A stretch of DNA of 64,000 nt from contig JALFNK010000009.1 of assembly GCA_022782405.1 (NCBI GenBank), positions 97,892 through 161,891 on the forward strand, given 5' to 3'. Positions 8,102 through 16,902 of the stretch are shown here, in pieces; the first letter of the stretch is position 1, and every line of letters begins with the position of its first letter. The position numbers were made by a program, and so were the translations under genes. A model generated the notes under the pieces. The model made no database searches. It was not told the DNA's origin and worked only from the letters and a program-made list of their open reading frames with translations. This DNA is from Alistipes sp. GTDB lineage: Bacteria; Bacteroidota; Bacteroidia; Bacteroidales; Rikenellaceae.

Positions 8102-8962
8102 TTATTCGAGTTCGATCGGATTGTAGCCGCGCACCAGGTCGCCCGGATTGACGGGGGTGCCATCCTCGTTTTTGATCGTCATCCGTACGTTGGAGTTTCC
8201 CGTGAGATAGCCGACCGGATCTGTCATCACCTTCTGCTTGAGATCAAGGTATTTTTTGCGATTGGTCTTCATGTAGTTGCGATCGGTCATGCGAATGGGC
8301 TCGACGCGCTGTTCCACGCCCGTGGCCTCCAGATCGAGTACTCCGGCATCGTCCTTCACGGCAAGGATCAGTCCCGGCAGCCCGCCGAACTTCCACGGCC
8401 CGCAGCTCACGGCGATCTCGGGGGCGTACCACGCCTCGTAGCTCCGGCCGCGGAAGGTGCCGATGGCCCTGCGGCACGCATAGCCGAGAATCGTCCGCTC
8501 TTCGTCCGTAAGTTCCCAGTCGATCGCCGGCAGCGGCTCGGTGTAGAGCAGATGGTCCATGCCGATCTGGTCGGTGTGGGTCAGCCGGCCGGCCTTCCGG
8601 TCGCGGAAGAGTTCGTCGCGTACGCCGCCGTGGAAACTCCCGAGGTTGGCCATCACCTGCTCGGGCGGCGTAACGCGCACGAGCGAGTCGGTCTGCCATG
8701 TCTTGTAGGAGTAGAATTTCGTCATGTTGCGCCCGACCTGGAGCAGCAGGAGGTCTTCCATCGGGTGTTCGTTTTCGGGCCGCTGCTGGTAGAGCATGCG
8801 GTAGCTGACGACAAAGCGCGTCGTGTCGAGCACCTCGCTGGGCGGTTCGGCCGTGTCGTAGGTCTTGACGCCGTCGGGCGTATAGGTAACAAGGGTCTGC
8901 TGGGCCCGAAGCGCCCAGATCGTCGCAAAAAGTGCGCAGACGAAACATGCAAATCTTTTCAT
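8102..8962 (-). CDS. GLPGLI family exported protein
   Basis: A 286-residue protein with a signal peptide (first about 21 residues, ending ALRAQ) and the hallmark string FGGLPGLIL near residue 195, preceded by AWYAPEIAVSCGPWKF, which define the GLPGLI family (TIGR01200) of Bacteroidetes. The family is periplasmic or outer-membrane associated and is usually encoded with a CarboxypepD/TonB-plug barrel, as here. Biochemical role unknown. First gene of a two-gene unit, divergent from the histidine kinase with about 150 bases between. A near-match to a -7 box (GACCTTTG on the minus strand near 8989-8996) may be its promoter. Confidence 0.83.
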   Translation of the reverse strand: MKRFACFVCALFATIWALRAQQTLVTYTPDGVKTYDTAEPPSEVLDTTRFVVSYRMLYQQRPENEHPMEDLLLLQVGRNMTKFYSYKTWQTDSLVRVTPPEQVMANLGSFHGGVRDELFRDRKAGRLTHTDQIGMDHLLYTEPLPAIDWELTDEERTILGYACRRAIGTFRGRSYEAWYAPEIAVSCGPWKFGGLPGLILAVKDDAGVLDLEATGVEQRVEPIRMTDRNYMKTNRKKYLDLKQKVMTDPVGYLTGNSNVRMTIKNEDGTPVNPGDLVRGYNPIELE

Positions 8963-9080
8963 GGTCGGATCGTTTTTGGTTTCGGTACAAAGGTCGCACG
9001 AAATCGGACCGGCAATGGTTAATGCTCCGTTAAGGAGTGTTAAATAGTCTTAACGCCGTCGGCCGTGGCATTTTTATATG

Positions 9081-9088
9081 TACCTTTG
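9081..9088 (+). promoter_or_regulatory. -7 element of the two-component operon
   Basis: TACCTTTG matches TAnnTTTG and lies 24 bases ahead of the ATG at 9112; it excludes the upstream in-frame ATG at 9037. Confidence 0.6.
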
Positions 9089-9111
9089 TTTCGCATAAAC
9101 GCCGCATCGGG

Positions 9112-10587
9112 ATGAACAAACGTCGCTTCGGCCGCATATCGCTTCTGGTTACCGCCGTGCTGGCGGTGCTCGTCGCCGTGCAGGTGTGGAGCCTTGTGAA
9201 CATGTACCGGGTCCGCCGGGAGGAGTTCTCGCGGCAGGTCATGCAGGCCATGACCCGCGCCGCCTACGACGACCTGCTGCTGGGCAACAAACCTTCCGGG
9301 CAGAAAAGCCATATCACCTTCTCCTCGTCGGGAAACATCGACTCGATCCGTGTGGACATGATTCAGGAGATCACGGTGAAGAACCTCTCCGGCGCGGGCA
9401 AGAGCCTCTCTTTCACGCCTAAAACCGATACGATCCATCACGACATCAGCGTCTCGGACGGCGAAACGACCCGCCACATCCGCCAGGAGATACGCATCCC
9501 GTCGGTCTATGTCCTGCGGCTCAACATGGCGCGCTACGACTCGCTGCTCACCTGCAACCTCGCGGCGGCGGGCATCGACCTGCCCCACAAGGTGGATGTC
9601 GTGCGCGGCCCGACCGACAGCACGTCTGCGGCTCGGCTCTTTACGACGAAGCCGCTGACGGATTCGGACGTGGTGCTTACCGCGCTCAACGATTCGTTGC
9701 GGCTCAAGGATCCGCTCACCTTCACGACATCGCTCACGACCGACGAAGAGCTCTATTTCCGCCTGCAGATCGAGAATCCCGACCGGCAGCTTATGCGCGA
9801 CATGGCCGGAGTGATCGGTTCGTCGCTTCTGATGCTCGTGGCCGTGGCCGGGGCGCTGATTTACCTGCTGCGCACGCTCTTCCGGCAGAAGACGCTCGAA
9901 GAGATGCGCCTCGACCTGACACACAACATCACCCACGAGCTGAAGACCCCGATCGCCGTGGCCAATGCCGCCAATGACGCCCTGCTCGACTTCGGGGCGG
10001 CGAATGATCCGGCGCGGCGAGAGAGGTATCTCACGGTGATCCGCAAACAGCTGGCTGCGCTGGGCAGCATGGTGGAGCGTATTCTGACGATGAGCGTCGA
10101 AGAGCGCGGCGAAATCTCGCTCCGCTGCGAAGCGCTGGAGGTCCGGCCGCTGCTTGAGGAGATTGCGGCCCGCTTCCGCATGAAAGGGCGCGGACGGGCC
10201 ACGATCGAAGTGGTGGTCGAGGATCCGGACCTGAAGGTTTCGGCCGACCGTTTCCACCTGACGCACGCACTGGACAATCTGGTGGACAATGCCCTGAAAT
10301 ACTCCGGAGACGAGGTGCGGATCCGCCTCTCGGCCCGACGTACTGCAAAAGGCGCCGAACTGCGGGTCGCAGACAACGGTATCGGCATCGACCGCACGGC
10401 CCAGGCCCACATTTTCGAAAAGTTCTACCGCGTGCCGACAGGCGACCGCCACGATGTCAAGGGATTCGGGCTGGGACTCTACTATGTGCGGCTGATCGCT
10501 CGCAAGCACGGCGGCGAGATCTCGGTGGAGAGCACTCCGGGCTGCGGTTCCACCTTCAAACTGACACTTTCCGATGATGAACGATAA
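9112..10587 (+). CDS. Sensor histidine kinase
   Basis: A 491-residue inner-membrane kinase. Membrane helices lie at about 9-30 and 236-258, enclosing a periplasmic sensor of roughly 200 residues. HisKA follows with the phosphoacceptor in ITHELKTP (His275), then the ATPase: N box HALDNLVDNALKYS, G1 ADNGIGID, F box FEKFYRV, G2 GFGLGLYYVR. All catalytic motifs are present. The start at 9112 places the first helix properly and lies just downstream of a -7 box. The last 14 bases overlap the response regulator gene. Divergent placement beside the GLPGLI/barrel pair suggests it senses envelope conditions or a ligand linked to that pair (inference). Confidence 0.92.
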   Translation: MNKRRFGRISLLVTAVLAVLVAVQVWSLVNMYRVRREEFSRQVMQAMTRAAYDDLLLGNKPSGQKSHITFSSSGNIDSIRVDMIQEITVKNLSGAGKSLSFTPKTDTIHHDISVSDGETTRHIRQEIRIPSVYVLRLNMARYDSLLTCNLAAAGIDLPHKVDVVRGPTDSTSAARLFTTKPLTDSDVVLTALNDSLRLKDPLTFTTSLTTDEELYFRLQIENPDRQLMRDMAGVIGSSLLMLVAVAGALIYLLRTLFRQKTLEEMRLDLTHNITHELKTPIAVANAANDALLDFGAANDPARRERYLTVIRKQLAALGSMVERILTMSVEERGEISLRCEALEVRPLLEEIAARFRMKGRGRATIEVVVEDPDLKVSADRFHLTHALDNLVDNALKYSGDEVRIRLSARRTAKGAELRVADNGIGIDRTAQAHIFEKFYRVPTGDRHDVKGFGLGLYYVRLIARKHGGEISVESTPGCGSTFKLTLSDDER

Positions 10588-11263
10588 AATCCGCATGTTG
10601 CTCGTCGAGGATGAGCAGACCCTGGCCGACATTATCGCCGACACGCTCGGAGAAAAGGAGTTCGACGTCACGGTAGCCTACAACGGTGTCGAGGGGCTGC
10701 GCCGTTTCGACGAACGGCGTCCCGATGTCGTCGTTACCGACATCATGATGCCCGGAATGGACGGTTTTTCGTTCGTCGATGCGCTGCGTCGGCGTTCGGC
10801 CGACGTGCCGGTGCTCTTTCTCTCGGCACGATCGGCAGCCGAAGATGTGGTTCACGGGTTCGAGACGGGCGGCAACGACTATCTGCGCAAGCCCTTTGCC
10901 ATGAGCGAGTTGGTCGTTCGCGTCAAGGCGCTGGTCGGACGTTCGAAGGTGGTACATGCAAGCTCCGCGACACACTATCGGATCGGGCGTTTCGAATTCG
11001 ATGCCGGTCGGCAGACGCTCGCCGACAGCGGGCACATACAGGAACTCTCGGCGCGCGAAGCGGAAATTCTGGAACTGCTGTGCCGCCACAACGGCGAGAT
11101 CGTCCCGACACGTCTGATTCTGCAGCGTATCTGGGGCGACGACACCTTCTTCAACGCCCGCAGCCTGCACGTCTTCATCACGCGGCTGCGCCATCTGCTG
11201 GCCGGCGACGCCTCCGTGCGGATCGTCAATGCACGGGGTATCGGATACAAGCTCCAGAAATAA
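10574..11263 (+). CDS. Response regulator, OmpR/PhoB family
   Basis: 229 residues. The receiver domain shows the acidic pair (VEDE, 11-14), phosphoacceptor Asp56 in VVVTDIMMPGMDG, the conserved Ser of FLSARS and Lys of LRKPF. A winged-helix Trans_reg_C domain follows (about 135-228) with ELSAREAEILELLCRHNGE and NARSLHVFITRLRHLL. It overlaps the kinase by 14 bases, so both are made together, and acts as a DNA-binding transcription factor after phosphorylation by the kinase. ATG at 10574 or 10577 are both possible starts. Confidence 0.93.
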   Translation: MMNDKIRMLLVEDEQTLADIIADTLGEKEFDVTVAYNGVEGLRRFDERRPDVVVTDIMMPGMDGFSFVDALRRRSADVPVLFLSARSAAEDVVHGFETGGNDYLRKPFAMSELVVRVKALVGRSKVVHASSATHYRIGRFEFDAGRQTLADSGHIQELSAREAEILELLCRHNGEIVPTRLILQRIWGDDTFFNARSLHVFITRLRHLLAGDASVRIVNARGIGYKLQK

Positions 11264-11266
11264 GAA

Positions 11267-11288
11267 TCCGGGACGGATCAGCCCCGGA
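11267..11288. terminator. Weak bidirectional hairpin between convergent genes
   Basis: TCCGGG (11267-11272) pairs with CCCGGA (11283-11288). T-richness after the stem is modest on both strands. It separates the response regulator from the convergent dehydrogenase gene. Confidence 0.4.
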
Positions 11289-11298
11289 ATGCCTGTTT

Positions 11299-12339
11299 CT
11301 ATTCACCGCACGCTACGGCTACCTTGATGACCCCCTCTTCGCGCCGCTCGAAAAGCCGATAGGCATCGTCGATGCGACTCAACGGATAACGGTGCGTGAT
11401 GAGCGGCGTCGTGTCGATCCGCCCCCGGGCAATCAGCTGCAGGATCTCCGCGCAGTCGCAGCCATCCACCCCACCGGTCTTGAAGGTGAGGTTCTTGCCG
11501 TACATGTCGGGGAGCGGAAGCAACTGCGGCCGATCGTAAAGCGCCACGACGGTTACGATGGCATTCGGACGGGCACACTCCCAGGCCATGCGGAAAGAGT
11601 CGTCTCCTCCGGCAACCTCCAGAACCCGGTCGGCTCCGCCATGGTCGCTGTTGCGGCGCACGAAATCACGGCACGACGCCGGATCGCACACCTCCACCCC
11701 GGGATAGTGCAGGCGGACAAACTGCCGCCGCTCTTCAAGTGCTTCGCAGACGATGATACGCTTCGGGCATTTCAGCAGCACGCATGCCAGCGTACAGAGC
11801 CCCGTAGGGCCGGCCCCGAGAATCAGCACCGTATCCTCGGGACCGATTTCGGAGATTCGTGCCGCCCAGAAGCCCGTGGCCAGGATATCGCCCACGAAAA
11901 GCGCCTGTTCGTCGCTCACCCCGTCGGGGATGCGCGTCAGCCCCTGGTCGGCATGGGGAACACGGACATACTCGGCCTGCCCGCCGTCGATACGGCATCC
12001 CAGAGCCCAGCCGCCGTCGGGGTCCGTACAGTTGTTCACATAGCCGTGGCGGCAGAAGAAACATTCGCCGCAGAAGGTTTCGACATTGACTGCCACGCGG
12101 TCGCCGGGAGCAACGGACGTAACGGCATCTCCGGTCTGTTCGACGACGCCGACCATCTCGTGTCCCACGGTGATGCCCCGGACGGCGCGCGGCACACTGC
12201 CGTGCTTGATATGCAGGTCGCTCGTGCAGATACTCCCCAGCGTAACGCGCACAAGGGCATCGCGCGGGTCCTGCAACCGGGGTTTCGGTTTGTCGCGCAG
12301 CTCGAAATGTCCGCGATCGACATAAGTATAGGCTTTCAT
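11299..12339 (-). CDS. Zinc-binding medium-chain alcohol dehydrogenase
   Basis: 346 residues, MDR superfamily, oxidising an alcohol or polyol with NAD(P). Catalytic zinc ligands are visible: Cys in ICTSD (about 38) and GHEMVG (about 60-65). The structural zinc lobe CGECFFCRHGYVNNC has four cysteines. The Rossmann motif LGAGPTGLCTLA lies near 175. TDPDGGWALGCRIDGGQAEYV resembles alcohol/isopropanol-type dehydrogenases; substrate unknown. It is 27 bases downstream of a Gfo/Idh/MocA gene, so the two form a probable redox operon starting at the promoter near 13430. Confidence 0.87.
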   Translation of the reverse strand: MKAYTYVDRGHFELRDKPKPRLQDPRDALVRVTLGSICTSDLHIKHGSVPRAVRGITVGHEMVGVVEQTGDAVTSVAPGDRVAVNVETFCGECFFCRHGYVNNCTDPDGGWALGCRIDGGQAEYVRVPHADQGLTRIPDGVSDEQALFVGDILATGFWAARISEIGPEDTVLILGAGPTGLCTLACVLLKCPKRIIVCEALEERRQFVRLHYPGVEVCDPASCRDFVRRNSDHGGADRVLEVAGGDDSFRMAWECARPNAIVTVVALYDRPQLLPLPDMYGKNLTFKTGGVDGCDCAEILQLIARGRIDTTPLITHRYPLSRIDDAYRLFERREEGVIKVAVACGE

Positions 12340-12366
12340 GATATCGTATTCGGATTGTTGGGGTTT

Positions 12367-13386
12367 TCAGGCCTTGTCAGCAGGATAGACCACGCCGAGT
12401 TGCCGGCGGACTTCGTCGATGATCCCGATGCATATCCGCGATCGTTCATGGCTGTTGATCGATGATTCGATACGTCCGGTTTCGATCAGGTCAAGGAACT
12501 CCGCCACCTCGTGGTAATACTCATCGTGGTCGGCCGGAACCGTAAGTTCCTGTGGCGCCACCGGGCTCTCCCGACCCGAAGCCGCTGCCGGACGCGGCTG
12601 CCAGACAACCCGGCCGATGCAGTTGATCCGGTCGAGGGTCAAGTTGCCCGATTCGCCCTGAATCTCGGTCTGAAGCGACGAATTGGCGATCTTCGAATAG
12701 AGCACCGTAGCCCCCATACCGTCGTATTCGAAATCGACCGTACCCTGGGCATCCACCCCGCTGCTCAGGAGAATTCCCGAAGCCGAGATACGCTGCGGAC
12801 GACCGAACAGAACCACCATCGGATAGATCGTATAGACCCCGATATCCATCATGGCTCCATTGGAAAGTTCCGGCCGAAAAGCATTCAGAACAACCCCTTC
12901 CTTGAATTTGTCGTAACGCGACGAATACTGGCAGAAGGCTGAAAAATAACGGCGTATGCGTCCTGCACGCGGCAGTGCGGTCATGACCGCCCGGAAGTTG
13001 GGCGTCAGCGTCGTTTTCATGGCCTCCATGAGTGCGACGCCGCAACGGCGCGACGCGCAGATCATCGCCTCGACTTCCCGGGCGTTCGAGGCCAAAGGTT
13101 TCTCGCACAAGACGTGTTTGCCGTGCTCCATGCAAAGAATCGCCTGCGCGGCGTGCAGGCTGTTCGGCGTAGCGATATAGACGGCATCCACCGTATCGCT
13201 CTCCACCATCCGCTCAAGCGATGTGAAGGTATGGGGAATCCTGTGGCGGGCGGCGAACTCCGCGGCTCGCGGCTCGGTTCGCGAGCAGACGGCCGCAAGT
13301 TCGAAGCGGGGATCCTGACGGGCCCCGGCAATCACCCAGTCGGTAACGAAATTGGTTCCGACGACACCGAAACGGATTTTTCTCAT
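12367..13386 (-). CDS. Gfo/Idh/MocA family oxidoreductase, cytoplasmic
   Basis: 339 residues with an N-terminal Rossmann domain (RFGVVGTNFVTDWVI, residues 5-19), IATPNSLHA, and the family signature EKPLASN with the catalytic Lys (about 93-99), then the GFO_IDH_MocA_C domain. No signal peptide, unlike the four exported homologues later in the window. The ATG at 13386 is preferred over the in-frame ATG at 13437 because a TAnnTTTG element at 13426-13433 would place transcription start after the latter. Substrate unknown; cotranscribed with the alcohol dehydrogenase. Confidence 0.86.
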   Translation of the reverse strand: MRKIRFGVVGTNFVTDWVIAGARQDPRFELAAVCSRTEPRAAEFAARHRIPHTFTSLERMVESDTVDAVYIATPNSLHAAQAILCMEHGKHVLCEKPLASNAREVEAMICASRRCGVALMEAMKTTLTPNFRAVMTALPRAGRIRRYFSAFCQYSSRYDKFKEGVVLNAFRPELSNGAMMDIGVYTIYPMVVLFGRPQRISASGILLSSGVDAQGTVDFEYDGMGATVLYSKIANSSLQTEIQGESGNLTLDRINCIGRVVWQPRPAAASGRESPVAPQELTVPADHDEYYHEVAEFLDLIETGRIESSINSHERSRICIGIIDEVRRQLGVVYPADKA

Positions 13387-13425
13387 CGTTGCACTGTTTT
13401 TTTTCGATGCGTTTGAAAAGCACCC

Positions 13426-13433
13426 CAAAAATA
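13426..13433 (-). promoter_or_regulatory. -7 element for the Gfo/Idh-dehydrogenase operon
   Basis: TATTTTTG on the minus strand; 39 bases ahead of the ATG at 13386. Confidence 0.55.
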
Positions 13434-13507
13434 ACAATCAAATCCCGAGATTCCAAAACACGGCGCAGCTGTCATAAGCTGTAGGGATGAAAAAAATGCA
13501 GAAAATA

Positions 13508-13538
13508 TTTGCAGTTTTCGGAATTTGCGGTATCTTTG
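13508..13538 (+). promoter_or_regulatory. Promoter of tRNA-Asp copy 2
   Basis: TTTG at 13508-13511, 19-base spacer, TATCTTTG at 13531-13538: an ideal Bacteroidetes promoter, with a different -33 region from copy 1. Confidence 0.72.
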
Positions 13539-13556
13539 CACTCGCAATACCGAAAT

Positions 13557-13630
13557 GGTGCGTTAGTTCAGCTGGTTAGAATACGTGCCTGTCACGCACG
13601 GGGTCAGGGGTTCGAGTCCCCTACGCACCG
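13557..13630 (+). tRNA. tRNA-Asp (GTC), copy 2
   Basis: Base-for-base identical to the tRNA at 4247-4320: same acceptor, GTC anticodon loop and T arm. Followed by its own, unrelated terminator. Confidence 0.95.
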
Positions 13631-13640
13631 CCAGCAAAAA

Positions 13641-13675
13641 TAGAGGGCTCAATCAGAGCCCTCTATTTTTTGTTT
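13641..13675 (+). terminator. Rho-independent terminator after tRNA-Asp copy 2
   Basis: TAGAGGGCTC (13641-13650) and GAGCCCTCTA (13656-13665) form a perfect 10-base stem with loop AATCA, followed by a T run. Confidence 0.88.
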
Positions 13676-13726
13676 TGTCGGCATCCCTGGCATAGGCTCC
13701 TGTCCTACTTGGTATCCAGCAGCATG

Positions 13727-13960
13727 CTAATTGCTGAACATCTCGAAAAGATTGCTTTCGACATTCTCCTCAAGCACCTCATATGTTGTGGTGAATGCGG
13801 GAGCCAAGTGAGTCTCCGGATCGAAATTGAAGCCTTCCGACGGACTCTTCATGATCGAAATCCGCTGGATGTCATATTCGGAAAAACGTCCGAGAAAATA
13901 GGAGATATTCTGCGAAGCGGCTGCAGAGTCCGACCGACATTCATCGACGGAAAAGATCAT
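13727..13960 (-). CDS. Small hypothetical protein or gene remnant
   Basis: A 77-residue frame lying in the 435-base gap between the tRNA terminator and the YczE-like gene. The same frame is open back to the stop codon of the YczE-like gene at 14066, so the reading frame covers about 113 codons and may have lost its true start. The text (for example YFLGRFSEYDIQRISIMKSP) looks protein-like but I recognise no family, membrane segment or signal. It may be the 3' remnant of a larger gene. No promoter seen for it. Little else is present in this gap. Confidence 0.3.
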   Translation of the reverse strand: MIFSVDECRSDSAAASQNISYFLGRFSEYDIQRISIMKSPSEGFNFDPETHLAPAFTTTYEVLEENVESNLFEMFSN

Positions 13961-14065
13961 CGAGACAGGGTGAGGCTCATGCCGTCGGATTCGTGAAACG
14001 TCGGAGAACTGGCGAAAAAAGCACCTAAAGCGGTACTTCGGACATGCCGTTCGGGGCCGGAATTC

Positions 14066-14725
14066 TCACCGTACCGGTTCAAGCCAGCGGTCGAAGATCC
14101 GCCACAACGGATAGGAAACGCGCTCCATGGGGCCCACGAGCAGCGCAGCGATGAAGGTACCTTCCCGCAGACCGTGGATTCCGTGCATCGAGAGCAGCGA
14201 CAGCAATGCGGCCAACACAACCAGCGTGGCATCAAAGCAGAGTTTGACACTCCCGAAGGGCTTTCCTGTCTTTGCGGCAATGACCTGCACGACGTATTCG
14301 CCCGGATTCATTGCCACATGGGCCTTGACTGCCCAGCCGATTCCCGTTGCAAGAATCGCGCAGCCCAAAAAGAGACTGACCAGCATTTCAGGGTAGGTCG
14401 CAGGTGCATAATCACGCAGAAGATACATACTGATGTCAATCGACGAACTGAAAACCAGCAGAACCGGGAACTGCACGAACAGTTCGAATCGCTTTGCACA
14501 GACTGCATGCCACCCCATCAGCGACACCTCGATAATGACGAAAAGCAGATTGAGCAGGAAAGTCGCGGTCCCGAACGAGAGCGGCGACGCCAGACTTACG
14601 ACATAAGGCAAACCCGATATGGGGGATGTACCCAATGCGGCCTTGGTGATGAAGGCGACTCCGAAAGCGTTGACAAACAACGAACAAAGGAGCAGCGCAT
14701 AGCGTTTCAGATATTCCTGCGACAT
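14066..14725 (-). CDS. YczE/YitT-like (DUF6198) integral membrane protein
   Basis: 219 residues with five or so hydrophobic helices, predicted inner membrane. The first loop carries AALGTSPISGLPYV, and SIDISMY, AMNPGEYVVQVIA and REGTFIAALLVGP are spaced as in YczE-like membrane proteins. The family has no settled function; some members sit beside transporters or regulators. A paralog with the same layout is at 51626-52294. It has its own -7 box at 14752. No operon partner downstream except the doubtful 13727 frame. Confidence 0.78.
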   Translation of the reverse strand: MSQEYLKRYALLLCSLFVNAFGVAFITKAALGTSPISGLPYVVSLASPLSFGTATFLLNLLFVIIEVSLMGWHAVCAKRFELFVQFPVLLVFSSSIDISMYLLRDYAPATYPEMLVSLFLGCAILATGIGWAVKAHVAMNPGEYVVQVIAAKTGKPFGSVKLCFDATLVVLAALLSLLSMHGIHGLREGTFIAALLVGPMERVSYPLWRIFDRWLEPVR

Positions 14726-14751
14726 ATTTTTTCTTTTTCCGAAAAGCCGTA

Positions 14752-14759
14752 CAAAAATA
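14752..14759 (-). promoter_or_regulatory. -7 element for the YczE-like gene
   Basis: TATTTTTG on the minus strand, 26 bases ahead of the ATG at 14725. Confidence 0.5.
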
Positions 14760-14762
14760 GGG

Positions 14763-14800
14763 AAAAAACGAACCCGATGTTCTGAAAAAACACCGGGTTC
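14763..14800 (-). terminator. Terminator at the end of the uxuA operon
   Basis: On the minus strand GAACCCG (14800-14794) pairs with CGGGTTC (14776-14770), followed by GTTTTTTCC. It closes the long minus-strand unit ending with uxuA. Confidence 0.75.
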
Positions 14801-14831
14801 TCAAATTCGGGGGAGGGAAAAACATGCGTGG

Positions 14832-16007
14832 CTATTCGGAATACAACGAGCGGGCGATGCCCATTTCGAGTCCGCGCAGCTCGGCCAGGCCCCGCAGACG
14901 TCCGATGCATGAATAGCCGGGGTTGCTCTTCTTTTTCAGATCATCCACCATTCTGTGTCCGTGGTCGGGACGCACGGGGATCGAGACTTTCCGCCGCTGT
15001 TCGACCTCCAGCAATGCCTTCATCATTTCATACATGTCCACATCGCCCTCGAGATGGTTTGCTTCGACAAAATTGCCGTCGGCATCACGCTGCGTGCTGC
15101 GCAGGTGTACGAAATGGATCCGGTCGCCAAACTCGCGCATCATCGCCGGAAGGTCGTTGTCGGCCCGCACGCCGAATGATCCTGTACATAGACACAGACC
15201 GTTCGACCGGCACGGCACCTCCGATACGAGCCGGCGAAAATCGGATGCCGTGGAGAGGATTCGCGGAAGTCCCAGAATCGGGAACGGCGGGTCGTCGGGA
15301 TGGATCGCCAACACCACCCCCACTTCGTCGGCCACCGGGGCGATCTCCTCGAGGAAGAGAATCAGATGCCGCCGCAACTGTTCGGGGCCGATATTGCGGT
15401 AACGGTCCAGTGCCTCCTGGAACTGCCGCAACGTGAAACTCTCCTCCGAACCGGGAAGTCCCGCGATCATATTGCGTGTAAGCAGATTCTTTTCGGCAAC
15501 GCTCATGCGCTCGAAACGTCTTCGGGCCCGGGCCTGCGTCTCGGCGTCATAATCCGCCTCGGCACCCGGGCGTCTGAGAATGTACAGATCGAAAGCCACA
15601 TAGGCGTCGCGTTCAAAGCGCAGAGCCTGGGATCCGTCCGGCATTGCATAGGCCAGATCGGTGCGGGTCCAATCGAGTACGGGCATGAAATTGTAAGTTA
15701 CGCAACGGATACCGCAGGCTGCCAGATTGCGCAGCGTTTGCTTGTAATTCTCCGTGTAGTGGCGGAAATCGCCCGTACGGGTTTTGATCTGCTCGTGAAC
15801 GGGAACACTCTCCACGACACTCCATACAAGTCCGGCTTCGGCGATGAGCCGCTTGCGACGGCCGATCTCCTCGATACTCCACACCTCGCCGTTGGGAATA
15901 TGGTGCAACGCATGCACCACATCGGTGGCGCCGGCCTGACGGATATCCCACAGGCTGACAGGGTCATCGGGTCCGTACCAGCGCCAGGATTGTTTGCACA
16001 AATACAT
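14832..16007 (-). CDS. uxuA: Mannonate dehydratase
   Basis: UxuA dehydrates D-mannonate to 2-keto-3-deoxygluconate (KDG) in hexuronate catabolism. The 391-residue sequence is full length and shows the family start with [22 protein letters not shown], and metal-site strings [30 protein letters not shown] and the C-terminal RPDHGHRM that carries an active-site Asp-His. Last gene of the block uxuA-SDR-eda-kdgK, whose products convert fructuronate to pyruvate and glyceraldehyde 3-phosphate. A terminator lies just downstream. Confidence 0.95.
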   Translation of the reverse strand: MYLCKQSWRWYGPDDPVSLWDIRQAGATDVVHALHHIPNGEVWSIEEIGRRKRLIAEAGLVWSVVESVPVHEQIKTRTGDFRHYTENYKQTLRNLAACGIRCVTYNFMPVLDWTRTDLAYAMPDGSQALRFERDAYVAFDLYILRRPGAEADYDAETQARARRRFERMSVAEKNLLTRNMIAGLPGSEESFTLRQFQEALDRYRNIGPEQLRRHLILFLEEIAPVADEVGVVLAIHPDDPPFPILGLPRILSTASDFRRLVSEVPCRSNGLCLCTGSFGVRADNDLPAMMREFGDRIHFVHLRSTQRDADGNFVEANHLEGDVDMYEMMKALLEVEQRRKVSIPVRPDHGHRMVDDLKKKSNPGYSCIGRLRGLAELRGLEMGIARSLYSE

Positions 16008-16046
16008 AAAAGTCCTTTTTTACAGATTATGAGTTATTCGGAACGG

Positions 16047-16859
16047 TCAGATCGAGAAGGCATCGAAGCCGCCGTCGATCACCGTCAGCGTTCCCGATAC
16101 GAAACGCGAAGCGTCGCTTGCGAGCCACTGCAGCGTGCCGAGCAGCTCCTCGGGCTCCCCGAAGCGTCCGAAAGGCGTATGGGCCAGAATCGTCCGGGCC
16201 CGCGGCGTGAGGCTTCCGTCGGGATTCGTCAGCAGCGTACGGTTCTGCTCCGTGAGGAAAAATCCGGGAGCGATGGCATTCACGCGAAGTCCCGGCCCGA
16301 ACTTCGTGGCCAGCTCTCCGCACATGTAGCGCGTGAAATTCACCACGGCAGCCTTTGCCGCGCCGTAACCCGCCACGCGGGTCAGGGGTCGCAACGCCGA
16401 TTCGGAGGCGATATTGATGATCGACCCCTCGCCCTGCTCGGTCATTGCACGGGCAAAGACCATTGTCGGAAGAATCGTTCCGAAAAGGTTCAGATCGACG
16501 ACCTTGCGGACCGCTTCGGGATCGAGATCGAAGAAGGTTTTGTCGGGCGGAATCGTCGCTCCCGGCATGTTCCCGCCGGCAGCGTTGATCAGCACGTCGA
16601 TGCGGCCGAAACGGGCCATGACCTTTTCATAGTTCTCGTCGAGCGATGTCCGGTCCAGTACATCCGTCGCATAGGCAACGGCGCAGCCCCCTTCGGCCGT
16701 AACCTCTGCGGCAAGACGCTCGCCCGCTTCGAGATTGCGGTCCAGAATAACGACCCGCGCACCCTGTTCGGCAAAGTGGCGGACCATGGCCGAACCCAGA
16801 ATTCCCGCCGCGCCCGTAATAACGATAACACGGCCTTCGACACGGAACAGATCTTTCAT
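16047..16859 (-). CDS. SDR-type fructuronate reductase (mannonate oxidoreductase)
   Basis: 270 residues, classical short-chain dehydrogenase: GAAGILGSAM (cofactor glycine motif, about 15-24), INAAGGNMPGAT, catalytic Ser-Tyr-Lys in NIASESALRP and YGAAKAA, and PGFFLTEQNRTLL. Its position between uxuA and KDPG aldolase makes D-fructuronate to D-mannonate reduction the best guess, replacing the unrelated UxuB of enterobacteria, as is common in Bacteroidetes. It is 39 bases upstream of uxuA. Cofactor preference is not certain; Asp at the end of the second strand (LDRN) suggests NAD(H). Confidence 0.85.
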   Translation of the reverse strand: MKDLFRVEGRVIVITGAAGILGSAMVRHFAEQGARVVILDRNLEAGERLAAEVTAEGGCAVAYATDVLDRTSLDENYEKVMARFGRIDVLINAAGGNMPGATIPPDKTFFDLDPEAVRKVVDLNLFGTILPTMVFARAMTEQGEGSIINIASESALRPLTRVAGYGAAKAAVVNFTRYMCGELATKFGPGLRVNAIAPGFFLTEQNRTLLTNPDGSLTPRARTILAHTPFGRFGEPEELLGTLQWLASDASRFVSGTLTVIDGGFDAFSI

Positions 16860-16902
16860 ATTCTACGTTGTTTTAAGTTTTCTTTTACATACGATCAAGC
16901 GA

